Shown in pieces: positions 19,111 to 27,296 of a stretch of 64,000 nt of DNA. A program made the translations under genes and the position numbers. The notes under the pieces were generated by a model. The model did no database searches. It saw nothing but the letters and a program-made list of their open reading frames with translations, and was not told the DNA's origin. Positions within the stretch are counted from its first letter, which is position 1. The number at the start of each line of letters is the position of its first letter. The DNA lies in the NCBI RefSeq assembly GCF_000013025.1, contig NC_008358.1, positions 3,596,001 through 3,660,000 on the forward strand. The letters are read 5' to 3'. This stretch comes from Hyphomonas neptunium ATCC 15444. GTDB lineage: Bacteria > Pseudomonadota > Alphaproteobacteria > Caulobacterales > Hyphomonadaceae.

Positions 19111-19956
19111 ATGTCTGACTATATCACGCGTTTCGCGCCGTCACCCACCGGCCGCCTTCATCTTGGGCATGCCGTGTCGGCTTTCAATGTCTGGGCTGCG
19201 GCCGCCGAGGCAGGCGGCAAGGTTTACCTTCGAATTGAAGACATCGACCAGACCCGCTGCAAAATCGAGTTTGAGGCCGGAATTCTGGAAGACCTCGCCT
19301 GGATGGGGCTCTCCTGGGACGGTCCGGTCCGGCGTCAATCAGAGCATTTTTCAGAGTATAGTGCCGTTCTGGACACACTCCGTGCCAGGGGGTTGATCTA
19401 TCGCTGCTTTCGGACACGGCGTGAAATTGCCTCCAGCCTGCCCGCCGGGGCTGATCCCGACGAGACGGGCTTTGTCAGCCGCCCGCTTTCACCCACCGAA
19501 GAGGCCGCACGCCTAGCCCACAATGCCGCCTTTGCCTGGCGCCTGTCTCTCGCCGCTGCCCGCGCGGCGCTCGGCGATGCCTGGCGCGCCCTCCACTATA
19601 CGGAAGAAACGCCGATAGGCCTGCGCCGCGTCCCGGCTGACCCCTCCCGCTTCGGAGATGTCGTGCTGGCGCGCAAGGACACCCCTGCCAGCTATCATCT
19701 GGCCTGCTGCCATGATGATGCCTTGCAGGGCATTACCCATGTCGTGCGCGGCGAAGACCTGCGCGCCGTCACCGCCATCCACGCCCTTCTTCAGACGCTC
19801 ATGGGCTGGCCCCAGCCCGTCTATCGTTTTCATCCGCTGTTGCTGGGGCCGGACGGAAAGAAACTTTCCAAACGCAATGCTGACAAAAGTCTGGCTGCCT
19901 GGCGCGCAGAGGGGATGACGCCGGAAGATATTCGGGCCATGACAGCGCCCGCATGA
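19111..19956 (+). CDS. gluQRS: Glutamyl-Q tRNA(Asp) synthetase
   Basis: A 281-residue truncated glutamyl-tRNA synthetase paralogue that activates glutamate and attaches it to queuosine at position 34 of tRNA-Asp. The class I motifs are RFAPSPTGRLHLGHA (HIGH type) at about residues 6-20 and KKLSKRN (KMSKS type) near 250; the anticodon-binding domain is missing, as expected. The cysteine-rich zinc site of the enterobacterial enzyme is reduced to one cysteine (YRCFRTRREI). A promoter-like TTGCAAC-N11-GCTAAAGG ends 7 bp before the ATG, so a very short or absent leader is possible. Confidence 0.92.
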   Translation: MSDYITRFAPSPTGRLHLGHAVSAFNVWAAAAEAGGKVYLRIEDIDQTRCKIEFEAGILEDLAWMGLSWDGPVRRQSEHFSEYSAVLDTLRARGLIYRCFRTRREIASSLPAGADPDETGFVSRPLSPTEEAARLAHNAAFAWRLSLAAARAALGDAWRALHYTEETPIGLRRVPADPSRFGDVVLARKDTPASYHLACCHDDALQGITHVVRGEDLRAVTAIHALLQTLMGWPQPVYRFHPLLLGPDGKKLSKRNADKSLAAWRAEGMTPEDIRAMTAPA

Positions 19957-20885
19957 CCCAGACACCCCCGGCCACAGCGCCCCTCCCAGTTTCCCTGCCC
20001 CCGGCCCGCAGCTGGATTGGCCCGCTTATGGTGCTGGGCGGCGGCGTTGCCATAGGCTTTGCGCCAATCGGTCTGCGCATCGGCCTCCAGGAATATGGCG
20101 GCGAGCTTGGTCCGCAGGCCATCGCCATGTGGCGCTATATCTTTGCCACCCCGATCCTCTTCGGGCTGGTGCTTCTGATCCATCGCCGCCTGCCCCGGCC
20201 GCCCAACCGGTTCATCATCCTGGCGGGCACCTTCTTCGCCATCGACATTGCCCTCTGGCACTGGGCGCTGACCATGACGAGCGTTTCCAACGCCACCTTC
20301 ATCGTCAATCTCGGCAATGTCGGCGTCGGCATCGTTGCGTGGCTGTTCCTGAAGGAACGCCCCGGCATGCACTGGTTTGTCGCCGCCAGCCTCGCCATCT
20401 GCGGCGCCGCTGCCCTGTCCCTGGGTGGCGCGGCGCTGCACACCGGCGGCCTGAAAGGCGACCTCTTTGCCTTGGCGGCGGCCGGTTTCGTGGCCGGATA
20501 CATGATGTTCTCAAAGCTCGGGCGGCGGAACCTCAGCGGCATTGAAGCCATCTTCTGGCTCAGCGTGGTGGAATCCCTCGTGGCCTTCCTCATCGTTCTC
20601 CTTGCCGGGGAGCGGGTGCTGCCAATGACCGCCAATGGCTTCATTGTGCCGGTGTTCCTTGCCATCGTCGCCCATGTGATGGGACAGGGGCTTATCGTTT
20701 CCGGCCTTGGATGGACGAATACCGCCGTGGCAGGAATCCTGGTTCTGGCCCAACCGGTCGTCGCCGCTGCCATTGCCTGGAAACTGTTTGAGGAACCCCT
20801 CACCGCCCTACAGGCGGCGGGCGCTGCCACCATTCTGGTCGCGGTCTGGCTGGCTCAGCGCCAAACCGTCCCGCCAGCGGGATAA
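19953..20885 (+). CDS. EamA/DMT-family transporter
   Basis: A 310-residue drug/metabolite transporter with about ten hydrophobic helices in two EamA repeats. The first repeat contains the IGFAPIGLRIGLQEYGGELGPQAIAMWRY entry segment and the second ends with GILVLAQPVVAAAIAWKLFEEPLTALQAAGA, typical of the family. Substrates in this superfamily are small metabolites and cannot be predicted. Its ATG overlaps the gluQRS stop codon (ATGA), so it is co-expressed with gluQRS; a functional link is not evident. Confidence 0.88.
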   Translation: MTQTPPATAPLPVSLPPARSWIGPLMVLGGGVAIGFAPIGLRIGLQEYGGELGPQAIAMWRYIFATPILFGLVLLIHRRLPRPPNRFIILAGTFFAIDIALWHWALTMTSVSNATFIVNLGNVGVGIVAWLFLKERPGMHWFVAASLAICGAAALSLGGAALHTGGLKGDLFALAAAGFVAGYMMFSKLGRRNLSGIEAIFWLSVVESLVAFLIVLLAGERVLPMTANGFIVPVFLAIVAHVMGQGLIVSGLGWTNTAVAGILVLAQPVVAAAIAWKLFEEPLTALQAAGAATILVAVWLAQRQTVPPAG

Positions 20886-20952
20886 ATTCTCGCAACTGTC
20901 ACAGGATTGAGTTAAGCGCGGGAGACGTAATCATCGCCTGAAGGAGGCTCTC

Positions 20953-22542
20953 ATGCGCCTGGCTGTTGCTGCCCTTGTTTCCACGCTAGCCCTTGCCGCC
21001 GCCTGCGCCGCAGCCGTTGCCACAAGCGCAGCGCCCTCGACAAGCACAGCGCCACGCCACGAGCCTATCCTCCCGGTTCAAGCCGAAGATACCTACTATA
21101 AATCTGCCGCTGAAGCGGTCGACATTCGCATCGCGGAACGCGGCATCAAACCGGCCAAGAACGTCATCCTGTTCGTCGGCGACGGGATGGGCGTTTCCAC
21201 CATCACCGCTTCGCGCATCTATGCCGGCCAGTCTGCTGGCGTCGACGGCGAGAGCTTCCGCCTCGCCATGGAATCCCTGCCCTGGTCAGCCCTCTCCAAG
21301 ACCTACAGCCACGACTATCAGGTCTCCGACTCGGCGGCGACCGCCACAGCCATGACCGCCGGCCTCAAGACCAAATCGGGCTTCCTCGGTGTCTCCAGCG
21401 CTGCTAATTTCGGCAACTGCGCCAGCGCTCAGGGAACCGAAGCCGATACGCTGTTCGAGATCGCCCAGCGCGCGGGCCTCGCCACCGGCGTCATTTCTAC
21501 CGCGCGCATCACCCATGCCACGCCGGGCGCCACCTATGCCAAGGTTCCCCACCGCAACTGGGAGGCCGACGCTGACATGCGCGGGGCCTCATCCGACACG
21601 TGCAAGGACATTGCCCGCCAGCTGATCGAAGGCCCCTCCAGCGACTTCGACGTGATCCTTGGCGGCGGCCGCGCGAAATTCCTGCCTGCCGAAACGCCTG
21701 ACCCGGAATATCCCGATCAGACCGGCGAGCGCGCTGATGGCCGCAACCTGATGGAAGAATGGGCCGCCAAGGACGGGACGCGCAAGACCGTGTTCGATCG
21801 CGCAGGCTTTGCCGCGATCGACTTTGCCTCTGATGTGAAGGTCTTCGGCCTCTTCGAACCCTCCCACATGCAATACGAACTCGACCGGGAGGCCGACACC
21901 GCGGGCGAGCCTTCACTGGAAGAGATGACCCGCGCCGCCATCACCCGCCTCTCGCGCAATGAAGATGGCTTTGTACTGATGGTGGAAGGTGGCCGGATCG
22001 ACCATGCCCACCACGCTGGCAACGCCATCCGCGCGCTGGAAGATACCCTCGCCTTTGACGCGGCCATCGCGGCGGCGCTGGAAATGACGAACGCGGAAGA
22101 CACGCTGATCATCGTCACCGCCGACCATTCCCATAGCCTGACGATCAATGGTTATCCCCAGCGCGGTAATCCGATCCTCGGCCTTGTCACCGCCGGCGCC
22201 TCATCCGAAGGCGGATCACTCGGCGCCGACGGCCTGCCCTACACCACGCTGTCTTACGCCAACGGCCCCGGTGCCTGCCGCGAAACCGACAAGGACGCCG
22301 AGGGTAAGCCGGAATATGACTGCAAGCGCTACGACCTGACAGGGATCGACACCGGCGCGCCGGATTTCCGCCAGCAATCCCTCGTTCCGCTCTATTCGGA
22401 AACGCATGGCGGCGAAGACGTTGCCGCCTTCGCCTCCGGGCCGGGCGCCAACCTCATCTCCGGCGTGATCGAGCAGAACGAGATCTTCCACGTCATGGGC
22501 CGGGCCGTTGGTCTGATCCCTGCCCCAGCCGCCGAAGAATGA
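20953..22542 (+). CDS. Secreted alkaline phosphatase
   Basis: A 529-residue PhoA-superfamily phosphomonoesterase with an N-terminal signal peptide. Residues seen: GDGMG (metal ligand Asp77), DSAATATAM with nucleophile Ser127, ITHATPGA, VEGGRIDHAHHAGN, VTADHSHS and ETHGGEDV, which together supply the two-zinc plus magnesium site. Four cysteines in the mature chain (NCASAQG, DTCKDI, GACRET and DCKRY regions) may form disulfides. It releases phosphate from organic esters in the periplasm. CTGTCAC, matching a Pho-box half-site, lies at 20896-20902, 51 bp before the ATG, but a second half is poor. Confidence 0.93.
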   Translation: MRLAVAALVSTLALAAACAAAVATSAAPSTSTAPRHEPILPVQAEDTYYKSAAEAVDIRIAERGIKPAKNVILFVGDGMGVSTITASRIYAGQSAGVDGESFRLAMESLPWSALSKTYSHDYQVSDSAATATAMTAGLKTKSGFLGVSSAANFGNCASAQGTEADTLFEIAQRAGLATGVISTARITHATPGATYAKVPHRNWEADADMRGASSDTCKDIARQLIEGPSSDFDVILGGGRAKFLPAETPDPEYPDQTGERADGRNLMEEWAAKDGTRKTVFDRAGFAAIDFASDVKVFGLFEPSHMQYELDREADTAGEPSLEEMTRAAITRLSRNEDGFVLMVEGGRIDHAHHAGNAIRALEDTLAFDAAIAAALEMTNAEDTLIIVTADHSHSLTINGYPQRGNPILGLVTAGASSEGGSLGADGLPYTTLSYANGPGACRETDKDAEGKPEYDCKRYDLTGIDTGAPDFRQQSLVPLYSETHGGEDVAAFASGPGANLISGVIEQNEIFHVMGRAVGLIPAPAAEE

Positions 22543-22550
22543 GCTGACAG

Positions 22551-22979
22551 TTATCGGCCAGCCGGGCGCAAAACCCCGCTGGCCATGACGGGCACGAAAT
22601 AGGCAATCGCCAGCGCTGTGTTCGGCACAATGTTCAGCGCAAAGCCTGTCGCCGCCGACAAGGCGCCGTCGATCACATACCAAATGACCAGCGCTGCCGT
22701 CAGTCCGCGCCAGGCCGATGCCCCGGCCGCGTGGATGGCCGGCAGCAGAAACAGGATCGTCAGACCCCAGCCGATCGTCACCGCGCCCATCAGCGCAATC
22801 GAAAAGCGCATCCCGGGCGCGCCCAGCTGAAGCGCATCAACACTGAGATTGCCGAGCAGGCTGTAAAGAAAGGTCACGGCACCATCTGTTCCCGGCAAGC
22901 CGCCCGCCGCCAGCACGGCGCCAAAGAGGATTACGCCCCAGCACCAGACGGTCATCCATGTTTTCCAGAAGCCCTGCAT
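22551..22979 (-). CDS. Small multi-pass membrane protein
   Basis: A 142-residue protein with four predicted hydrophobic helices (about residues 10-30, 62-82, 90-110 and 115-137) and short loops. I cannot place it in a named family. Several in-frame ATGs exist; the one at 22979 (MQGFWKTWM) is chosen because GGAG lies 6 bp before it, but starts up to 63 bp upstream are possible. It diverges from the XRE regulator at 23094, which may control it. It converges on the alkaline phosphatase gene with 8 bp between stops. Confidence 0.7.
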   Translation of the reverse strand: MQGFWKTWMTVWCWGVILFGAVLAAGGLPGTDGAVTFLYSLLGNLSVDALQLGAPGMRFSIALMGAVTIGWGLTILFLLPAIHAAGASAWRGLTAALVIWYVIDGALSAATGFALNIVPNTALAIAYFVPVMASGVLRPAGR

Positions 22980-23026
22980 CGTCATCTCCATCATCAGGGG
23001 GTTGATGCGGCCATCATGAGCGCTGA

Positions 23027-23055
23027 GAGGTAGGCGCCTCAATTACCTCAGAGGT
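23027..23055. promoter_or_regulatory. Dyad repeats between divergent genes (possible operator)
   Basis: Three copies of GAGGT in mixed orientation: gaggta at 23027-23032, tacctc at 23044-23049, and the perfect 11-bp dyad ACCTCAGAGGT at 23045-23055. They lie between the small membrane protein and the XRE regulator, where an autoregulatory operator would be expected. Confidence 0.4.
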
Positions 23056-23093
23056 CATGGACCCCGGATTTGCGAAATGGCAGGATCGCGCCG

Positions 23094-23909
23094 ATGCCAG
23101 CGCGTGATGTGACCCCTTTACCCGAGGCCGGAAGCTTTCCCGGACTTCTGCGCCGCTACCGGACGGCAAGGCGTCTCAGCCAGCTCGACCTGGCCCTCAC
23201 CTGCGAAATCTCCGCCCGCCACCTCTCCTTCCTCGAAACAGGCCGCGCGAGCCCCAGCCGGGAGATGGTGCAGCAGCTTTCCGAAGGCCTCCTCCTGCCG
23301 CTCGGCGCGCGCAACGCGCTGTTACAGGCGGCCGGCTTTGCGCCGGTCTATCCTGCTTCACCGCTCAGCTCTCAGGCTCTCGGCCCGTTCCGCCAGATCC
23401 TCACTGAAATGATGGACCGGCACGCGCCTTATCCAGCCTTGCTCTGTGACCGGCACTGGAATGTGCTGGACGCCAGCCCTGTGGCGAGGCGCCTCCTCGC
23501 CGCCCTTCAGGACGATCCCGGCGAGACAAACCTCATCCGGATGCTGACAAGCAGTCGCGCCGCTGAAGCGGCCATCGCCAATCTGGCGGAGATGCTCGCC
23601 GAAATGCAAGGCCGGATACATCTTGAGGCGCTGGAGGCGGCCGATGATGATGTGCTCTCTGGCCTCCTGTCAGCCCTGGAAGAAGCCATGGCCCGCCATC
23701 CCCTGCCCGGTGGCCAGAGCGCCCGCAGCCCGCTTGTACCCCTCACGCTCCGCACGCCCGGCGGCGAACTGCGCTTCCTCTCCACGGTCGCCCATTTCGG
23801 CACCAGCGAAGACGTAACCATCCGCGACCTGCGCCTGGAACTCCTCTTCCCGGCCGATGACGCGACCCGAACCGCCATTGCAGAAATTGCCGCCAGCCTC
23901 GGCACCTGA
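23094..23909 (+). CDS. XRE-family regulator with MmyB-like domain
   Basis: A 271-residue regulator. An N-terminal helix-turn-helix (about residues 14-70) contains RLSQLDLALTCEISARHLSFLETGRASPSREMV, a clear XRE motif. The C-terminal part has the MmyB-like ligand-binding domain, recognised from PALLCDRHWNVLDASPVARRLL; in Streptomyces homologues this PAS-like domain binds a fatty acid. The ATG at 23094 is preferred over an upstream in-frame TTG. The gene diverges from a small membrane protein, and dyad repeats lie between them. The next gene, an alcohol dehydrogenase, starts 86 bp downstream on the same strand. Confidence 0.88.
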   Translation: MPARDVTPLPEAGSFPGLLRRYRTARRLSQLDLALTCEISARHLSFLETGRASPSREMVQQLSEGLLLPLGARNALLQAAGFAPVYPASPLSSQALGPFRQILTEMMDRHAPYPALLCDRHWNVLDASPVARRLLAALQDDPGETNLIRMLTSSRAAEAAIANLAEMLAEMQGRIHLEALEAADDDVLSGLLSALEEAMARHPLPGGQSARSPLVPLTLRTPGGELRFLSTVAHFGTSEDVTIRDLRLELLFPADDATRTAIAEIAASLGT

Positions 23910-23994
23910 CACTTCCCCTCGCGTCACACTGGCCAAAGCCCGCGCGCTGCGTAACACTTCGCGCAAAATACATACCGGGAGGAAAGAGACCGCC

Positions 23995-25095
23995 ATGAAA
24001 GCTGCTGTGATGCGGGCGCCCAAGGCGCCGCTGTCGATCGAAGACGTCACCATCTCCAAGCCAGGCCCGCGCGAAGTGCTCGTCCGGCTCAAAGCCATCG
24101 GCGTTTGCCATTCGGACGTTCACTTCTGGGACGGCGCGTTCCCGGCTGAGCTTCCCGTGATCCTCGGCCATGAAAGCGCCGGCGTGGTCGAACAGGTCGG
24201 CTCGATGGTCTCGGCGGTGAAGCCCGGCGACCATGTGATCTCGATCCTTTCGCCCTTCTGCGGCACCTGCGAATATTGCCTCACGGGCCATATGTCGGTC
24301 TGCCATACGGTGAACCGGGAGCTTTTCCAGCGCGATCTGACCGAGGCGCCGCGCCTCTCGATCGGCAAGGAAAAGGTCGGCCAGTTCTTGAACCTCTCTT
24401 CCTTTGCCGAGCAGATTCTCGTGCACGAAAACGCGCTCTGCGTTGTCGACAAGGACATGCCGATGGACCGCGCCTGCCTCATCGGCTGCGGCGTGATCAC
24501 CGGCGTCGGCTCGGTGTTCCATTCCGCGCAGGTGGAACCGGGCTCGACCGTCGCCGTGCTCGGCTGTGGCGGCGTGGGCCTTGCCGCGATCAACGGCGCC
24601 GCGATTGCCGGGGCAAGCCGCGTCATCGCCGTCGACCTCTCTGACGAGAAGCTGCAACTTGCCAAGCGCTTCGGGGCGACCGATCTGGTCAATCCCGGCA
24701 AGGTCAACGCCATTGAAGCGGTCAAGGAGCTGACCAAAGGCGGGGTGCATTATTCCTTCGAATGCGTCGGCCTGAAACAGACCGCCGAGCAGGCCTATCA
24801 CATGCTCCGCCCGCGCGGCGTGGCGACGATCATCGGCATGATCCCGCCCGGCGTGAACATCGAGATTCCCGGCATCGAACTGCTCGTCACCGAGAAGCGC
24901 CTACAAGGCGCCGTGATGGGCTCCAACCGCTTCCGGGTGGATTTCCCGCGCCTTGTCGAACTCTACAAGCAGGGCCGCCTGCACCTGGACGATCTGATCT
25001 CTGACCGGATTGGCCTGGATGGCATCACCGCTGCCATGCAGAACCTCAAGGACAACAAGGGCACCGTTGCCCGCCAGGTGGTTGTACTCGACTGA
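23995..25095 (+). CDS. Zinc-dependent alcohol dehydrogenase
   Basis: A 366-residue medium-chain dehydrogenase of the class III-like group. The catalytic zinc site is seen in CHSDVHFWDG and GHESAGVVEQVG, the structural zinc site in CGTCEYCLTGHMSVC, and the NAD(H)-binding loop in GCGGVGLAAINGA. The ATG at 23995 follows GGGAGG by 8-10 bp; a longer ORF beginning inside the XRE gene is rejected. Substrates may be primary alcohols or S-(hydroxymethyl) mycothiol or glutathione-type adducts; sequence alone does not decide. It may be under the upstream regulator. Confidence 0.92.
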   Translation: MKAAVMRAPKAPLSIEDVTISKPGPREVLVRLKAIGVCHSDVHFWDGAFPAELPVILGHESAGVVEQVGSMVSAVKPGDHVISILSPFCGTCEYCLTGHMSVCHTVNRELFQRDLTEAPRLSIGKEKVGQFLNLSSFAEQILVHENALCVVDKDMPMDRACLIGCGVITGVGSVFHSAQVEPGSTVAVLGCGGVGLAAINGAAIAGASRVIAVDLSDEKLQLAKRFGATDLVNPGKVNAIEAVKELTKGGVHYSFECVGLKQTAEQAYHMLRPRGVATIIGMIPPGVNIEIPGIELLVTEKRLQGAVMGSNRFRVDFPRLVELYKQGRLHLDDLISDRIGLDGITAAMQNLKDNKGTVARQVVVLD

Positions 25096-25154
25096 TTGCG
25101 GCCCCGCCCGCACCCCGCTAGACAGGGCGCTTCGCATCATAACGGAGCGCCCTG

Positions 25155-25865
25155 ATGGCCCGCACCTCGCCCGCCAAACCCAAACGCTCGCTTGTCCAGC
25201 GCCTGCTCCGCCGGGTGGTGTACAAGAATTATGGCCGCAACCTGCTCTACCAGCTGCAGCTGCGCGCGTTGAATGAAGCGGCCGATTACGTTCAGGCGAA
25301 CATGCCTGAGGCGATGATCTTCGAGAACTATCCCGCCTATATCGCCTTCCTGATGGAGAAGGCGCCGGCAGACGGTCTCGTCATGGAATTTGGCGTGGCG
25401 GGCGGCAATTCCATCCGCCAGATTGCGTCGCGCACCTCAAAGACCGTTCACGGCTTTGACAGCTTTGAGGGGCTGCCCGAAGACTGGGCCGGGCATCTGG
25501 AACGCCGCGGCGCCTTCACTCAGAAGCGCCAGCTTCCTGAGGTTCCGGCAAATGTGAAGCTGCATGTCGGCTGGTTCGACGCGACCCTTCCCGGCATGCT
25601 GGCGGAAAATGCCGGCCCCGTCAGCCTGCTGCATATCGACTGCGATCTTTATGGCGGCACAAAGTACATTCTCGATACGGCCGGCGACCGGCTTCAGCCC
25701 GGTTCCATCGTGATGTTCGACGAGTATTTCAATTACCCCAGCTGGCGCCATCACGAGTACAAAGCCTGGCAGGAATTCGTCAGCGCCCGGAGCGTGAAAT
25801 ACACCTATCTTGCCTTTACGGCGATGGATGGCTGTGTTGCCGTCCGCATCGACGCAATCGGCTAG
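25155..25865 (+). CDS. TylF/MycF-like class I methyltransferase
   Basis: A 236-residue SAM-dependent methyltransferase of the macrocin O-methyltransferase (TylF/MycF) type. The SAM site is in VMEFGVAGGNSIRQIA and HGFDSFEGLPEDW, and the metal-binding aspartates are in LLHIDCDLYGGT and VMFDEYFNYP. The N-terminal 35 residues are basic. No sugar-modification or polyketide genes are nearby, so the substrate may be a glycan or glycolipid. It converges on pyrD with a 4-bp overlap. Confidence 0.85.
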   Translation: MARTSPAKPKRSLVQRLLRRVVYKNYGRNLLYQLQLRALNEAADYVQANMPEAMIFENYPAYIAFLMEKAPADGLVMEFGVAGGNSIRQIASRTSKTVHGFDSFEGLPEDWAGHLERRGAFTQKRQLPEVPANVKLHVGWFDATLPGMLAENAGPVSLLHIDCDLYGGTKYILDTAGDRLQPGSIVMFDEYFNYPSWRHHEYKAWQEFVSARSVKYTYLAFTAMDGCVAVRIDAIG

Positions 25866-26911
25866 AGGTCCTTGCCTACCGCGTCCGCGATGGAAGAAAA
25901 CCCATCTTCGGCCAGGCAATGGGAGAGCTCGCGCGCGACACGCGCCGCAATGCCGGGGCCATCATACACCATCAGCGAATAAAGCTGCACGGCCGAGGCG
26001 CCTGCGCGGATCTTGGCATAGGCATCCCTCCCCGTACCAATCCCGCCTGCTCCGATCAGATCGAACGCGCCATCCAGCTTCCTTGCAAACTGACGCAAGA
26101 CTTCCGTAGACGGCTGAAGCAGCGGCACGCCAGAGAGGCCGCCGGCTTCGGATTTGTCATCACTGCGAAGGCTTGGCGGCCGGGCCAGCGTGGTGTTTGA
26201 CACGATCAAGCCCGAAAGCCACGCGCCTTGTGCGCCGACCACGCCGCAGATGTCGGCAATTGCATCTTCATCAAGATCCGGCGCCACCTTCAGGAACACC
26301 GGCAGGTCTTTCCGGTCCGCCTCGCCGCAGCGGGAAAGCAACTCGGTGAGCGACGCCTTGTCCTGAAGACCGCGCAGGCCCGGCGTATTTGGCGATGAGA
26401 TATTGATGGTTATATAGTTGGCATACGGCGCAACGGCTTCGATACCGGTTACGTAATCAGCGATACGGTCTTCGGTATCCTTGTTGGCGCCGACATTGGC
26501 GCCGATCGGAACATCATGAGAATATTTCTCCAGCCGGCGGACGAAATAATCGAGCCCGAAATTGTTGAATCCCATCCGGTTGATCACCGCGCGGTCTTCA
26601 CTGAGGCGGAAAAGGCGCGGCTTGGGGTTTCCCGGTTGGGGCTTCGGCGTCACCGTTCCGCATTCGACAAAGCCGAAGCCAAACCGCGCCATGGCCTCTG
26701 GCACTTCGCAATTCTTGTCAAAGCCCGCGGCAAGCCCGACCGGCGAGCAAAGCCGGAGACCGGACCGGGGCAGCTCAACCCGCGTCGAGACCGGAAGCTG
26801 CGGCGCATGGGCGGGTACACCCGCGCCATATGTCAGCATACGAAGCGTCAATGTATGGGCTGCTTCGGGTGGCAGCATACGGACGAGCCTTGCGCCGGCA
26901 GCAGCAATCAT
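25862..26911 (-). CDS. pyrD: Dihydroorotate dehydrogenase (quinone)
   Basis: A 349-residue class 2 enzyme that oxidises dihydroorotate to orotate in pyrimidine synthesis and passes electrons to the quinone pool; it sits on the inner face of the cytoplasmic membrane. The N-terminal helix pair typical of class 2 is present (LPPEAAHTLTLRML). Landmarks are VGLAAGFDKN, ITINISSPNTPGLRGLQ with the catalytic serine, and the FMN phosphate site GAGGIGTGRDAYAKIRAGAS. Its ATG overlaps the stop codon of the upstream DUF952 gene. Confidence 0.96.
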   Translation of the reverse strand: MIAAAGARLVRMLPPEAAHTLTLRMLTYGAGVPAHAPQLPVSTRVELPRSGLRLCSPVGLAAGFDKNCEVPEAMARFGFGFVECGTVTPKPQPGNPKPRLFRLSEDRAVINRMGFNNFGLDYFVRRLEKYSHDVPIGANVGANKDTEDRIADYVTGIEAVAPYANYITINISSPNTPGLRGLQDKASLTELLSRCGEADRKDLPVFLKVAPDLDEDAIADICGVVGAQGAWLSGLIVSNTTLARPPSLRSDDKSEAGGLSGVPLLQPSTEVLRQFARKLDGAFDLIGAGGIGTGRDAYAKIRAGASAVQLYSLMVYDGPGIAARVARELSHCLAEDGFSSIADAVGKDL

Positions 26912-27252
26912 TGCAAATCCTCCGGCAGGCCCGGCGCGCCATCTTTGTCAGGCTCCAGCCACCAGCCCGCCTGCGCCTTGCCGATTTCCAGCGGTCCGTA
27001 GAGATGTGGAAAGATATCGCCTCCCCGGCTCGGTTCCCAGCGCAACGGCGCCAGCACCGCGCTGTCGAATTCCAGCAGCCTGATCCGGCCCCGGCCCGAG
27101 AAATGGCGCCGCGCCGTTTCTGCCAGCTGCGCGCGCGTGGAGAGATGGATATAGCCATCGGCCTGATCCAACGCGCTGGCGGCATGGCCGACCGATTCGG
27201 CAGCCTGCCATTCTTCTTCCGTCAGCAGCTTATAGACAAAGGCGCGTTCCAT
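26908..27252 (-). CDS. DUF952 family protein
   Basis: A 114-residue protein of the DUF952 family, recognised from VYKLLTEEEWQAAESVG at the start, DGYIHLSTRAQLAETA and FPHLYGPLEIGKA. These proteins often lie beside pyrD in alphaproteobacteria and have a fold related to ADP-ribose-handling enzymes, but their activity is not known. The ATG at 27252 is chosen because family similarity begins there; the upstream ORF extension overlaps the neighbouring gene. It overlaps pyrD by 4 bp, so it is translated with it. Confidence 0.85.
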   Translation of the reverse strand: MERAFVYKLLTEEEWQAAESVGHAASALDQADGYIHLSTRAQLAETARRHFSGRGRIRLLEFDSAVLAPLRWEPSRGGDIFPHLYGPLEIGKAQAGWWLEPDKDGAPGLPEDLQ

Positions 27253-27296
27253 GATGTCTGCTTTTGCAGGCTTTCCGCCGGCAGGCAACCACTGCC